From Xylocopa sonorina (Eukaryota; Arthropoda; Insecta; Hymenoptera; Apidae): 64,000 nucleotides of DNA. Made by a program: the position numbers and the translations under genes. A model generated the notes under the pieces. The model saw nothing but the letters and a program-made list of their open reading frames with translations. It had not been told where the DNA came from and searched no databases. Below are positions 24,600 to 35,530 of this stretch, piece after piece. How positions within the stretch are numbered: the first letter of the stretch is position 1; each line of letters opens with the position of its first letter. Location of the stretch: positions 8,184,001-8,248,000 of the forward strand of contig NC_135201.1 in assembly GCF_050948175.1 (NCBI RefSeq), read 5' to 3'.

Positions 24600-25490
24600 T
24601 CTCCTCGAGAGAGTTGTACGGATCGAACGACAAGGGGTGCGTTTTGGGTTCGACCTTGTCTTCGAAGGGGGTGAGCTTTTGGTTCGCGAAGAAGCAACGT
24701 TGACGCTTGAAAAGAAAAAGCTGAGACAGTGTGTAATTCGAATCTACTACGGAAAAGTGGTGCTTCGTGGAGTGCAAGTTAGGGGTTGAAACGATCGAAC
24801 GCCAAGAGGGTGCGTTTTGCTCTTAACCTTGTTCTCGAGGGTGGCGAACATTTGTGATTTCTGAAGAAGCAACATTGATGCTTAGGAAAAAATTAAGAGT
24901 ACAGTTAGTGTATAATTCGAACCATCTACTAGAGGAAAGTGGTCGTTGTGGTGTTTTGTGGAGGGAAAGTTAAGGGTTGAAACGATCGACCGCCAAGAGG
25001 ATGCGTTTTGCTCTTAACCTTGTCCTCGTGGGTGGCAAACATTTGGTTTCTGAAGAAGCAACATCGATGTTTGGAAAGAAACTAAGAGTAGACAGTGTGT
25101 AATTCGAATCTACTACAGAGAAGCGGTGCTTTGTGGAGTAAAACTTAAGGATTGAAACGATCGGACGCCAAGAGGGTGCGTTCTGCCTTTAACTTTGTCC
25201 TCGAGGGTGGCGAGCGTTTGCGATTTCTGAAGAAGCAACATCGACGTTTGGAAAGAAACTAAAAGCAGAGACAATGCATAATTCGAATCTCCTATAGAAA
25301 AGTGATGCATTGCGGCGTTTCGTGGCGTAAAACTTAAGGGTTGAAACATTCGACCGCTAAGAGCGTGCCTTTTTCTTTAACCTTGTTCTCAAATGTAGCG
25401 AGCGTTTGCGATTTCTGAAGAACTTGACACTTGAAAAAACTAACATTAGAGACAATGTAAAGTAAAAGAGTGAAACCTAAGGGTTGATGC
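24600..25490. repeat. tandem array, 5 copies of 172-191 bp
   Basis: GATCGAACG/GATCGACCG/GATCGGACG or the decayed equivalent starts at 24621, 24793, 24984, 25159 and about 25349. Units share CCAAGAGG.TGCGTT, TAACCTTGT.CTCG, CTGAAGAAGCAACAT, GTGTAATTCGAATC and AAGGGTTGAAACG. The last copy has lost its middle. Confidence 0.96.
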
Positions 25491-26979
25491 GAGGGGGATG
25501 TCCAAGTGTCGAATCTTTTTAATTCACTCGCGGAGGACAGTCGATTTGTACAAAAATTCCAACTGATTCGAATCGAGAGGCCTCGTGCTGGCGAACAAAC
25601 TGGCTGCGAAACAAGTTACGCTGTTATCGCAATCTTTCGAGCAACTTCCCGGCCAGCAACCCCCGACGTTAAGAGTTGGAGGGCCTTTCACTGGCGCGTT
25701 ACTGTTTCCGAATGATCGTTCAATTCGAAAGCGAGGCGGGAAGACGCGCTGGGCGAGGGACTTGATGAGAAATTTCAATTACCGCCCCGTCCGGTGGAGG
25801 GCAGCGAAGGGGACAAAGATGGACGAAGAAGAAACGGCTGCACCCCCTCCTACGGCGTCTCTGATCGAGTTCAGAGTCAATCTCGCCCTCATCGTCTCGA
25901 TTCGCGTAAGATTGCTTAATATTTGAGGACCGATCTAATTCGAGAACTCTTGTTCCTCGCGATACACCCTCTGTGAACTAATTTTCGTGAGGCTCGGTTC
26001 AGGCTTCCAATTCGAGGGTAGAATTGAACAGTCTTTGAGGTTGGACAGCGATCCTCAGATTCTAACAAACGAAGAAGACGAACTGTGTCGCTTTTCTGTG
26101 ATTCGTTTCACTTTTTTTTTGTTGGTATATAATAATGTTATTTTGTTCTGGATAATTGTATTGAAATTTGCATACATTGATAAGATTTCTTCGATCCTTG
26201 ATTCGATGTCCATCGATGTTCGACTGACGAACGAGACAGTTAGGTTTGAGAATCCCTGGTGAAGAGACATACCTCGCGAATTGAATTCGTGTGACAAAAT
26301 GGCACGGGTCAGGGGTTCCCAAGGCGAGCGATACCACCCCCTGGAGGGTGCTGAAACGATCCATAGAGGGTAGTTGCAGAGTATAACTCCAGGTATAGAT
26401 ATGAACATAAAAAAGAAGAGAAAAACTGAAACTCCTCGTCTCATCTTTCCATCCACCCTCCCCAGGGACGCATCAAATTGTTTCTTATCTTCGAAAGGGG
26501 TGTCTCTCCAAATCCAATCAATTTTTCTTTCAATTTGATAATGTAAATCGAATGAAAAATCTGTTGTTGCGTGAAGAGTGGGTCAATGCAAACGCAACGG
26601 AAGCGCGTGTCGATTTCAGACGAAACGAACGTTGTCAATCGAGAAAGTAAGGGTGCGCAGAAATGGAAATTGTCCTGTGCAGCGCGCAGCGCATGGAGGG
26701 TAAACGATCGACGCGAACTTAATTTCATGGGAGAGTTGATGGGCGCGGGGGAGCAGGATCTCGTCGAGTAAACTGCTTAATGCACACGTACGCACGATCA
26801 ATGTAAATTGACCCCATTCCGAGACGGTGCTCAATGGTACGTTTCCGTAACTTTTGCTGCTTGTCTAACTCGAAACTGTTGGCTCGTACCTGAGCGCGCG
26901 TACTGCTCTTCCGGTCCCTCCGCTGCGTTGCAATTAACTTGCGCGTAAAAATCGTCCTGCGAGATTACGATTCGAATCG
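25491..26979. other. unique block with a signal-peptide-like frame
   Basis: Single-copy, CpG-rich at both ends and AT-richer at 26080-26230. It includes the weak minus-strand candidate at 26055-26444. No other structure supported. Confidence 0.5.
26055..26444 (-). CDS. weak candidate: small secreted protein frame, 129 aa
   Basis: An ATG (MRRGVSVFLFFFMF...) with A at -3 opens a 129-codon frame to a TGA. Residues 1-24 look like a signal peptide: basic MRRG, a hydrophobic stretch rich in F, V, I and L, then P-G-V-I-L-C-N. The rest is polar, with one N-L-T glycosylation sequon and a Lys/Arg/Ser-rich C-terminus. I recognise no family. No promoter, polyA signal or intron supports it, a minus frame of 100 codons overlaps it in another phase, and frames of this length arise by chance here. 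The hydrophobic start may be fortuitous T-richness. Confidence 0.17.
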   Translation of the reverse strand: MRRGVSVFLFFFMFISIPGVILCNYPLWIVSAPSRGWYRSPWEPLTRAILSHEFNSRGMSLHQGFSNLTVSFVSRTSMDIESRIEEILSMYANFNTIIQNKITLLYTNKKKVKRITEKRHSSSSSFVRI

Positions 26980-27575
26980 CGTAGAAGGAAACAGAATACA
27001 TTCTCTTATCCTTTGTTCGTCAAACACTTCAAATTGTTACAAATCTGCGAGATATCTGAATTTTTCGAAAAGAGAAGAAATGGTGAATTGTCAGTGAGAA
27101 ATTTGGAAGAATCTGGTGAGAACTGAGTAGAACTAAATAGAATACATTCTTTTATCCTTTGCTCATCAAAGGTTTTAAATTGTTACAAATCTCTGAGGTA
27201 TTTAAATTTTTTGAAAAGAAAAGAAATGATAAATTGTCAGTGAGAAATTTGGAAGAATCTGGTGAGAACTGAGTAGAACTAAATAGAATACATTCTCTCA
27301 CCCTTTGCTCATCAAACACTCCAAATTATAACAAATCTGCGAGATATTTAAATTTTTCAAATAGAAAAGAAAAGAAGCAATAAATTGCTCGTGAAAAATT
27401 TGGCAGAACCTCGCGAGAACCGAGTAGAAGTAAATAGAATACATTCTCTCACCCTCTGCTCATCGAACACCCCAAGTTATAACAAATCTTCGAGATATTT
27501 AAATATTTCGAATGGAAAAAATGTGACGAATTGCTCGTGAGAAATTTCGAAGAATCTCGCGAGAAAAAAAGGTAG
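26980..27575. repeat. tandem array, 4 copies of 146-151 bp
   Basis: AGAATACATTCT starts at 26993, 27139, 27285 and 27436 (146, 146, 151). Units share CCTTTGCTCATCAAA, ACAAATCT..GAG.TAT, ATTGTCAGTGAGAAATTTGG or a near match, and AGAACTGAGTAGAA. Confidence 0.95.
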
Positions 27576-27920
27576 AGGCACGTCTGTACGGTTAAGTATC
27601 GAGCAGTTTCTAAGCAAATACCCGAGGAATCCCTGGAAGAGTCCGAAATCCACGCGGAATCGTCCCACTCGAGGGCGACAAACGGCCATCGGTGGTCGGG
27701 CTCGTAAAGCCGGGCAGTAATCGAGGATTCCCACGTGAATCGAAGAAACCAGCGGCCTTTGCAGGGGGGTGGACACCCACTGTATGAGAGAAGGGTCGCT
27801 CGCGTCAGCGGAAAGTGATCCAACGATCGTAAAATGCATCGGTCCCGCGCAAACTTCCCAACGAGATTCCAACGGCGTCGTACACGCCATTTCTGTGAAA
27901 CGTCCTCACGTGAAATTAAA
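27576..27920. other. unique CpG-rich block
   Basis: Single-copy. Minus frames of 137-159 codons run across it into the preceding array, so they are not supported as genes. Confidence 0.5.
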
Positions 27921-28720
27921 TATTTCATTATTTTCCAACAACTACATCATCGAAACCTCATAAAAAAGCTTTGTAGAGTTAATTATATCATGTATATTCT
28001 AAGATAGCAATTTTTTAATTTTTCTATAAGCGATTTGGCGATAAATGAGCAGGTGGAGGTTCAACACTGGACAATGATTGTATTTTTTCGATGCAGATCG
28101 AAGTTGATCATTTTCTAACAACTATATCGTCGAAGCCTCTCTAAAAAAGCTTTGTAGTGTTAATTATATCATGTATATTCTAAGATAGCAATTTTTTAAT
28201 TTTTCTATAAGCGATTTGGCGATAAATGAGCAGGTGGAGGTTCAACACTGGACAATGATTGTATTTTTTCGATGCAGATCGAAGTTGATCATTTTCTAAC
28301 AACTATATCATCGAAGCCTCTCTAAAAAAGCTTTGTAGAGTTAATTATATCATGTATATTTTACGATAGCAATTTTTTAATTTTTCTATAAGCGATTTGG
28401 CGATAAATGAGCAGGTGGAGGTTCAACACTGGACATTGATTGTATTTTTTGGATGCAGATCGAAGTCGATAAATTTCTAATCACTACACCATCGAAGCCT
28501 CTCTGAAAAAGCTTCTTTGAGTTAATAACATCGCGTATATTCTACGATAGAAATGTTCAAAATGTTTCTATAAACGATGATTCGATATTTCATTGTAAAT
28601 GTCGTTGATTTTCTAGTTGAAAGTAATTTGTCGATAAATAAGCAGCTGGTCGATTGTGTTTCTTGGAGGCAGATAGAAGTCTCAGAAAAGAGCTTCCTCG
28701 AATTATCCCTTTGCGCTCGA
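27921..28720. repeat. tandem array of family F, 4 copies, first three 181 bp
   Basis: AAAAAAGCTTTGTAG or its equivalent starts at 27962, 28143, 28324 and 28505, a constant 181-bp step. The first three copies are nearly identical (TTAATTATATCATGTATATT, GCGATTTGGCGATAAATGAG, GCAGGTGGAGGTTCAACACT). The fourth is diverged and keeps about 50 bp that the first three lack (GATTCGATATTTCATTGTAA to TAGTTGAAAGTAATTTG). That extra segment is also present in the second family-F array after 29300. Confidence 0.96.
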
Positions 28721-29085
28721 ACAGCGACTCTCACTCGCCACGATGTTTCGAGCGGTTGTATTTACGCTGAATTTCGTTATCTCCAGTTGATAGATGCGAA
28801 GTATTGGTTCGCGAATATATTTATGTCTTCGGTTGGAAAGTGACATTGTGACGTCAATTGAGGATTAAGATAAGATTCTTCTACGACTGTAGTCCTGAAT
28901 ACGACGCGTCGAGCGTTAGTACAGCTTCGACGGTCGTAGCGAGCAGATTTGTCGCGAAATTTTGCGCCACTCGTTTTCAAGTTTCAACGCGAGTTTGATT
29001 TTCAATCGATCGCGATTAAATTAGCGGTAGAGCGAGTGTAAACAGTGATGACGTATCGCGTGTGAGAAATAGAAAAATTAGTGTA
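28721..29085 (+). promoter_or_regulatory. candidate promoter and 5' untranslated region
   Basis: This is the single-copy segment between two family-F arrays, directly before a candidate first exon. It carries a perfect CRE palindrome (28849-28856), an AT box GAATATATTTATG at about 28813 and a CRE half-site GATGACGT at about 29048. An in-frame TAA at about 29017 closes the frame upstream of the ATG. The start site cannot be placed. The assignment rests on the exon being real. Confidence 0.33.
28849..28856. promoter_or_regulatory. CRE palindrome TGACGTCA
   Basis: A perfect 8-bp cAMP-response element, the consensus site for CREB/ATF bZIP dimers. It lies 237 bp before the candidate ATG at 29086. 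The sequence match is certain and its function is inferred from position. Confidence 0.45.
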
Positions 29086-29151
29086 ATGGACAGAGAGAAT
29101 CCGGAAGTAGCAGCGATGACCCACAAGATCCTGGCAATTCAGAATATTTTG
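29086..29151 (+). CDS. candidate first coding exon (22 codons), protein unknown
   Basis: ATG followed by 21 open codons (starts MDRENPEVAAMTHK, ends AIQNIL), ending on TTG|GTAAGTGT, a consensus U2 5' splice site in phase 0. The start has G at -3 and +4, and an in-frame TAA lies 69 bp upstream. The peptide is acidic then amphipathic and matches no N-terminus I know. The exon sits in a 580-bp single-copy island with a perfect CRE upstream, between two arrays of one repeat family. No second exon with a matching phase was found with confidence downstream, so the first intron would be long. A chance ATG-to-GTAAGT frame of 66 bp is quite possible. Confidence 0.4.
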
Positions 29152-29299
29152 GTAAGTGTTCATGTAAAATATCACATCAAACACCAAATTACAGAGCTTA
29201 AACTTCGATAATTATCTTTGTCAAAATGTTAAGTCTTCTATAAATTCATTTACGCGTGAAATTGCCTCGAGTTGCAACGCGTACTGAAAAAATCGTCGA
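29152..29299. other. unique sequence after the candidate exon
   Basis: Short AT-rich single-copy stretch, which would be the start of intron 1 if the exon at 29086-29151 is real. Confidence 0.4.
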
Positions 29300-30095
29300 G
29301 CGCAAAGGGTTAATAGTACCACGTACATTTTACGATAGCAATTTTCAAATTTTTCTCCAAACGACCGTTCGATTTTTCACTGTAAATATCGTCGATTCTC
29401 TCGTTGAAAGTGATTTGGCAATAAACAAACAGCTGGAGGTTCAACACTGGATATTGGTTATATTTTTTAAATGCAAATCGAAGTCGTAGAAACAACCCCG
29501 TATAATTTTTCATTATAAATATCGTCGATTCTCTAGTTGAAAGTGATTTGGCAATAAACAAACAGCTGAAGGTTCAACGCTGGAAGTCAGATGTATTTTT
29601 TAAATGCAGATCGAAGCCTCATAAAAGAGCTTTCTCGAGTTGATAATGTCACGTATATTCTACGATAACAATTTTCAAATTTTTCTCCAAACGACCATTC
29701 GATTTTTCATTGTAAATGTCATTTATTTTCTAGTTGAAAGTAATTTGTCGATAAATAAGCAGCTGCTCGACCGTATTTTTTAAATGCAGACCAAAGTCAT
29801 AGAAGCAACCATATAATTTTTCATTATAAATAATAAACAGCTGAAGATTCAACACAGAACATCAGTTGTACCTTTCTGATGCAGATCGAAGTCTCGTAAA
29901 AGAGCTTTCTCGAGTTAATAATATTACATATATTCTACGATAACAATTTTCAAATTTTTCTCCAAACGACCATTCGATTTTTCACTGTAAATATCGTCGA
30001 TTCTCTCGTTGAAACTGATTTGACCATGAACAAACACCTGGAGGACCAACATGGAACGTCAGTTGTACCTTTCTGAAGCAGATCGAAGTCGTAAC
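29300..30095. repeat. tandem array of family F, 3 long copies of 275-330 bp
   Basis: CTCCAAACGACC(A/G)TTCG starts at 29355, 29685 and 29960. Units share TGTAAAT.TCGTCGATTCTC or a near match, GTTGAAAGTGATTTGGCAAT, AAACAGCTG.AGGTTCAAC and TTTTTAAATGCAGATCGAAG with the array at 27921-28720, in the same order and orientation. Sub-segments (TTTTTCATTATAAAT) are duplicated inside some units. Confidence 0.94.
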
Positions 30096-30418
30096 CCGCA
30101 TCGAAACGCGGAAACAACGAGAAGGGTGGATCAGTGGCGCGCGACACGTGTCGACTTCCGGACGCGTCCTCAGCATCAGCTCTCGAGGCGTCTGCGCTGC
30201 GTGACCGATCGCCTAAAAACGTGCGCACCCCCTTGGACTCTAGTTTCGCGTACGTCTCATCCGGTTTGCATTACGCCACGAATTGAGAAATCGCTCGAGC
30301 GCCACACGTCCCTCGAAACGAGTCGTGCCTGGCTTCCGATTGCCTCGCGTCCGCTGCGAGCGACTGGAGACACCGCTCAGCGTTTATTTTCACTGGAGGA
30401 TACGCGTACACACGTGTG
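30096..30418. other. unique CpG-rich block
   Basis: Single-copy. Open plus frames of 80-120 codons are unsupported by splice sites. Confidence 0.5.
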
Positions 30419-30720
30419 ATCGATGGAGAAGGCATCGAATTTTCCTGCGAGTTGACGAATTTTCCATGATATTCCAGTTTTTAGAAATTTTTGTGTTGGG
30501 GGTTAATTTCGAATTTCGTGGTCGATGAAAAATGCATCGAATTTGCGTGCGAGTTGACGAATTTTCGATGATATTCGAGTTTTAAGAAATATTTTTATTG
30601 AGGGTTAATTTCGAATTTCATGGTCAATAGAAAATGCATCAAATTGTAGCGCGAGTTAACTAATTTTCGATGATATTCGAGTTTTAAGAAACTTCGGTAT
30701 CAGGGGTTAATTTCGAGCAG
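30419..30720. repeat. tandem array, 3 copies of exactly 102 bp
   Basis: CATC(G/A)AATT starts at 30433, 30535 and 30637. Units share GCGAGTT.AC.AATTTTC, ATGATATTC.AGTTTT.AGAAA and GGGTTAATTTCGA. Confidence 0.95.
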
Positions 30721-30954
30721 ATCTCGATTACTATTAATCGCGTCCAATCGTAATTGGAGCGGAGATTAGCGAGTGGACGATGATATTTGCAATTTCGAGG
30801 GTGTTGGGGAACGATAAATTATTCCGTGTATATTAATAGAAAGCTGCGTGACCAACATTCTGCTGGATATTAGTAGGGGGCGACTGATTGATACGGAGGG
30901 TCGCCTCGCTTCCGGTCGAGGCGTTCGTCAGCCCTGACCCAAATGTTTCTTGCG

Positions 30955-31235
30955 CATTCGATCGAACACTGACTACACTAAACACTCTACACTTCTCAAT
31001 CAGAGTAATTAACAGTCTAACAAAATAAACACAGTACAAGCTACGTAAAATAGAAATTTAGAAAGCTTCAAATGAAATAACTGCTTGGTACTTTCAATCG
31101 AACACTGACTACATTGAACACTCTATACTCCTCAATCAGAGTAATTAACAGTCTGACGGAATAAAAACAGTACAAGCTACGTAAAATAGAAATTTGAAAA
31201 GTTTCAAATGAAATAACTGCTTGATACATTCGATA
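30955..31235. repeat. tandem array, 2 copies of 136 bp
   Basis: ATCGAACACTGACTACA starts at 30961 and 31097. Both carry CTCAATCAGAGTAATTAACA, CAGTACAAGCTACGTAAAAT and CAAATGAAATAACTGCTTG. About 90% identical by eye. Confidence 0.96.
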
Positions 31236-31556
31236 GTGGAAAGGAGAGGATTTGCAAGCAGAATTACGCGCACTTTCGACATTCAGTTCCACAGTGTTTA
31301 ATACTCTAGTAAAGAGCGAAGAACGAAGCGTTCCTCTCGCGGCTAGCGTTGGAGTAAAGGATCGCGCGAGGCAAGAAACGGGAAGTTAAAGGATACTCGT
31401 TTCATCTTAACCCAAGCTGAAGAGCTCATCAATAAAACCGCTCGCGCAACGCGGCGCACCGAATATTCGCCATCACGATGAAGGATCTGGTATACAAAAA
31501 GATCGATGCTCTGGGCAACATAAAATTCCCATTTGCCTAATGTCCACTGACTGCGT
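31236..31556. other. unique block, nothing supported
   Basis: Single-copy CpG-rich sequence. It flows into the next array without a recognisable boundary motif. Confidence 0.5.
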
Positions 31557-32521
31557 CGCTTAACCTTCCAAAAGTATAATCGTGGAGCACCCCTTTGCAC
31601 ATTTGCGAAATGTAAATCGTATCTTCTCGACCAGCTAGAGCAAAAATTCCAATTGCAATTTAAAGTGTGTGTTGTGGACCACTTTTTCTCGTTGGAATCG
31701 TCTCAAAATTTTTACAAAAATGCGCGAGTCGCTTAACCTTCCAAAAGTATAATCGTGGAGCACCCTTTTGCACATTTGCGAAATGTAAATCGTATCTTCT
31801 CGACCAGCTAGAGCAAAAATTCCAATTGCAATTTAAAGTGTGTGTTGTGGACCACTTTTTCTCGTTGGAATCGTCTCAAAATTTTTACAAAAATGCGCGA
31901 GTCGCTTAACCTTCCAAAACTGTAATCGTGGAGCACCCTTTTGCACATTTGCGAAATGTAAATCGTATCTTCTCGACCAGCTAGAGCAAAAATTCCAATT
32001 GCAATTTAAAGGGCGTGTTTTGGACCATTTTTTCTCGTTGGAATCGTCTCAAAATTTTTACAAAAATGCGCGAGTCGCTTAACCTTCCAAAACTGTAATC
32101 GTGGAGCACCCCTTTGCACATTTGCGAAATGTAAATCGTATCTTCTCGACCAGCTAGAGCTAAAATTCTAATTGCATTTTAAAGGGGGTGTTTTGGACCA
32201 TTTTTTCTCGTTGAAATCGGCTCAAAAGTTTTCTCCAAATTTTTACAAAAATGCGCGAGTCGCTTAACCTTCCAAAACTGTAATCGTGGAGCACCCCTTT
32301 GCACATTTGCGAAATGTAAATCGTATCTTCTCGACCAGCTAGAGCTAAAATTCTAATTGCATTTTAAAGGGGGTGTTTTGGACCATTTTTTCTCGTTGAA
32401 ATCGACTCAAAAGTTTTCTCCAAATTTTTACAAAAATGCGCGAGTCGCTTAACCTTCCAAAACTGTAATCGTGGAGTACCCTTTTGCACATTTTCGAAAC
32501 ATAAATCGTATCTTCTTGACC
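31557..32521. repeat. tandem array, 5.4 copies of 173 then 185 bp, nearly identical
   Basis: CGCTTAACCTTCCAAAA starts at 31557, 31730, 31903, 32076, 32261 and 32446 (173, 173, 173, 185, 185). Units share ATCGTGGAGCACCC, TTTGCGAAATGTAAATCG, TCTCGACCAGCTAGAGC and TTTTTACAAAAATGCGCGAG. The longer units have about 12 extra bases at AAAGTTTTCTCCAAATTTTT. Short frames recur in each unit, but 173 is not a multiple of three. This is one of the youngest arrays. Confidence 0.98.
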
Positions 32522-33794
32522 CTTACATACGTGATATCGAACATAAATAAAAATAATCGTGTAGTTAATACGTTACGCCTGTAATAGTGGAAGGGTTAAC
32601 TTATACAAGGTTTAATAGTCGAATGCGAACAATTCTGGAGAGACGACTGAGAAACAGATACAAAAGAAAGCAACAGACTAAAAATCAAAATGTTTAGCTA
32701 GCAACAATAGAAGAAAGATCGAAGAATATTTAACTAACCAAATCTACAGTTAACAGAGCACTGCAATTAACTCAATCACACAACAAGTTACCCATTTAGA
32801 CATAAACAACGACAAACAATTCATTTCGATCGCGAAAATCCCCCAGCAAGGGTGATAAAAAACAATTTGTCGGACGTTCGATGATTAAGAAAGGTGTATT
32901 GGCAGAGGCGAGGGGGGCAGGCGGAAGTCGTTTTCGTATTCGGCACGAACTGGCCCGGTTTCAGCCCCGTCGCGTCCCGGGAGCGGAATAATCGCGTTAG
33001 TTTAACTCCCGAGCGCGCTTTATTCCTTTTCATTTCGAACGAAGTGGCAATTACTCGTCGTGAAATCGCATCTTCGGGCTGGGTTTTTCTGAAAGCGACA
33101 GGAAGATTGCTCGGCGTATCGTGTAAATCTCCCGACTGCGTCAGGCGCCCCCTTTTTTTTTTAATGGGAATTCTTTCGTTTCCGGCCTGTCGAAATGTCG
33201 CGCCGCGGCTTTGCTCGCCTGGGCGTAAAGTTCATCAGCTTGTTCGCGAATCGAGCCCACCGCCCTCTTTCTTCGTCGCTCGTACGTTTCCTCGATAGAG
33301 TTTTCCTCTCAGTACAGCGATTTTTTTCCCTCTCTTCTATCCGACATTTAATTCAACTCTCGATAAGGATCTTTAATTAGACACGCGTACACATCGCAGA
33401 AGTGCAGACATCGCAACGAGAATGTAAGTTGGGGTATTAAGCCACGTACCTCGTCACACCCTCGGTTAAATTTGCATATCTCTTTAATAACGAGAGGCGT
33501 TCTTCGAAAAACGTGCTCGAGGATACGCGATAATTAAAATATGTCTGAACTGTTACGTCTGAAGCGAGTCGCTTCAGCTTGCTATAGAAATGGAAGAGAA
33601 GAGAAGAAGGGAGAAGAGAGGGGAAGAACGTTTCGTTTTGGGCCTGCTAGTGGACTCATCAGGCCCTGCCTTAGATGCTGGGATATTAAAGACAGGTCAA
33701 AACTTCCATATATTGCAAAGGATAGGTCATCGAGTACTTTCAAGGACCTGTAAACGGTGCTGTCCCTTTAGCGACGAGTATCGAAAGATCGCCA
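32522..33794. other. unique block
   Basis: AT-rich to 32830, then CpG-rich. GTAAGT at about 33424 follows no convincing frame. 33543-33560 carries a lone match (TCTGAACTGTTACGTCTG) to the unit of the next array. No gene supported. Confidence 0.5.
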
Positions 33795-34262
33795 CGCTTC
33801 TAAGAGAAAAAAGAAAAACGAATACACGTGAGAGGAAGAAGAAATATGCAAAAATCGTGAGCAACCATGCGAGCTTCGATCGAAAATTAAAAGACTTGGA
33901 AGATTAAAAAATCTCTGAACTGTAACGTCTAAGAAAAAAAGAAAGAAGAAAGAACATACGAGGGAAGAAGAGATATGCAAAAACCTTGAGCAACTGCACG
34001 AGCTTCGATCGAAGATTAAGAGACTTAGAAAATTAAGAAATCTCTGAACTGTAACGTCTAAAAAAAAAAAAAGAAAAAGGAACACACGTAAGAAGAAGAG
34101 ATATGCAAAAATCGTGAGCAACCACGCGTGCTTCGATCGAAGATTAAAAGACTTAGAAAATTAAGAAATCTCTGAACTGTAACGTCTAAAAAAAAAAAAA
34201 AGAGAGAAAGGAACACACGTGAGAAGAAGAAATATACAAAAATCGTGAGCAACTGCACGCGC
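33795..34262. repeat. tandem array, 4 copies of 128-131 bp
   Basis: ATAT(G/A)CAAAAA starts at 33844, 33973, 34101 and 34232. Units share TGAGCAAC, GCTTCGATCGAA.ATTAA, TCTCTGAACTGTAACGTCTA and a long A-rich tract. Confidence 0.95.
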
Positions 34263-34854
34263 TCGCGGTTAGATCGGCCATTTTGGCACGCGTCCCTTTG
34301 GCCAATTATGCAAAAGCATCGTTTCGTTCTGAGCAGCGAAGCGTTGCGAGGTTCGCGGCGATGCTTGAGGAACGTGGCGAAGAAGGAGCGCGAATTAATT
34401 CAGATAGAACGGGCCCGATATAACCCGTGGAGGGACGACAGCGCGCGAGCAGGGACGGAAGGACCAGGTGGCCGTGCAGCCGAGTAGACTTCCGTTTCCG
34501 GCGGAGATAATAGCGCGTGTCTAGAATGTACCAGCGGACAAGCGAGCGCGCTCGATGTGTCTCGCGAGCCACCCATATTTCGGGCTAATTGTACCTACGA
34601 ACCTCTCGTTTCGACTCGACTTCCGTTTCTTCTGTCTTTCCTTTCGCGTTTCTTCCAGCGATCCTCCATTGCCAAACGAACTTTTCTTCCCTGACCTGTT
34701 GATGTTGCAGCGTTTACTTCGTTCTACGTTTTTATAGCATTGCTGGCTTTAAATTCCACTCGTTTTGCAAATGGAATTCACTTTTTGCGAGGCAAATTTT
34801 TCTGTTCAATATGTAGGGATGTTTGTTGAGATTTGGAGGAAGGGAATTTGAAGT
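34263..34854. other. unique block
   Basis: CpG-rich to about 34640, then T-rich. A strong pyrimidine tract ending GTTTCTTCCAG at about 34659 precedes a 26-codon frame to TAG, too short to support as an exon. Confidence 0.5.
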
Positions 34855-35015
34855 TAGTGCATGGTGTTTTATAAATGAAATAAATTTTTAAATAATATCC
34901 TTAAGGTTGCAGTTCTGTCTTTTTGGGTATCTTTTTTAAATCTAAATCTCTTCTCTTTTAATCTGTGTTTTTAACTCCATATTAGTCAGTGAGCGTCGGT
35001 TTTTCTGGCCAATTA
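34855..35015. repeat. dispersed direct repeat, copy 1 (copy 2 at 35995)
   Basis: GTGTT.TTTTATAAAT...AATAAT followed by AATCTCTTCTC, AACTC.A.A.TAG.CAGTGA and GCCAATTAG(A/G)TG matches 35995-36155 in the same order, with considerable divergence. The two copies flank the 207-bp array at 35531-35965. Confidence 0.75.
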
Positions 35016-35530
35016 GATGTTTCCTTGCTCCTCTTATCCCCAAGTCAAGCTGCTCTCATCCCTCGACAGCAATTTCCCAACTCTTTGACGATGACCATAT
35101 TTTATGGTCCCCTTTTCGAAAGCCTCGTTTCTCTTTTTGCCTGCGCGCGTGAAGATTTCATTTGATTTGGGTGAATTCCAACTTGCGAGTACCTTTCGAA
35201 TATCGAACGTACGTATTCTCGAAGTTCGCTCGTTTCCATAGCAAACGTGACGATTCGAAGAAACGATCGACTGTCGAATGTAAACGAATTCTTTGGTAAT
35301 TAACGACAGGACGATCGATATTAAATTCCAGCGCGGTTGGCCGTGGTATTATCATCGCAACGGAAACGATCATTCGCGGCGGTGTAAGTGGATGGAAGGG
35401 GAGTTGAGGGGTGGGGGTGAAACACTATAAATTCTTACGTGAAGGTAGCCACCGCGAAAGGGTACATTCCGGCGCAGACCGCATTCCGAATTCCGCGATG
35501 TCTGCGATTTTGATACAATTTAGGTATGTT
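35016..35530. other. unique block, nothing supported
   Basis: Single-copy, CpG-rich from 35130. No repeat or exon recognised. Confidence 0.5.

Noticed and set aside
27449..27928. 137- and 159-codon minus frames
   Set aside because: Both run through tandem array units, which differ by indels. No start or splice support.
31667..32082. Repeated 80-codon frames (MCCGPLFLV...)
   Set aside because: They are the same 173-bp repeat unit read again, and 173 is not a multiple of three.
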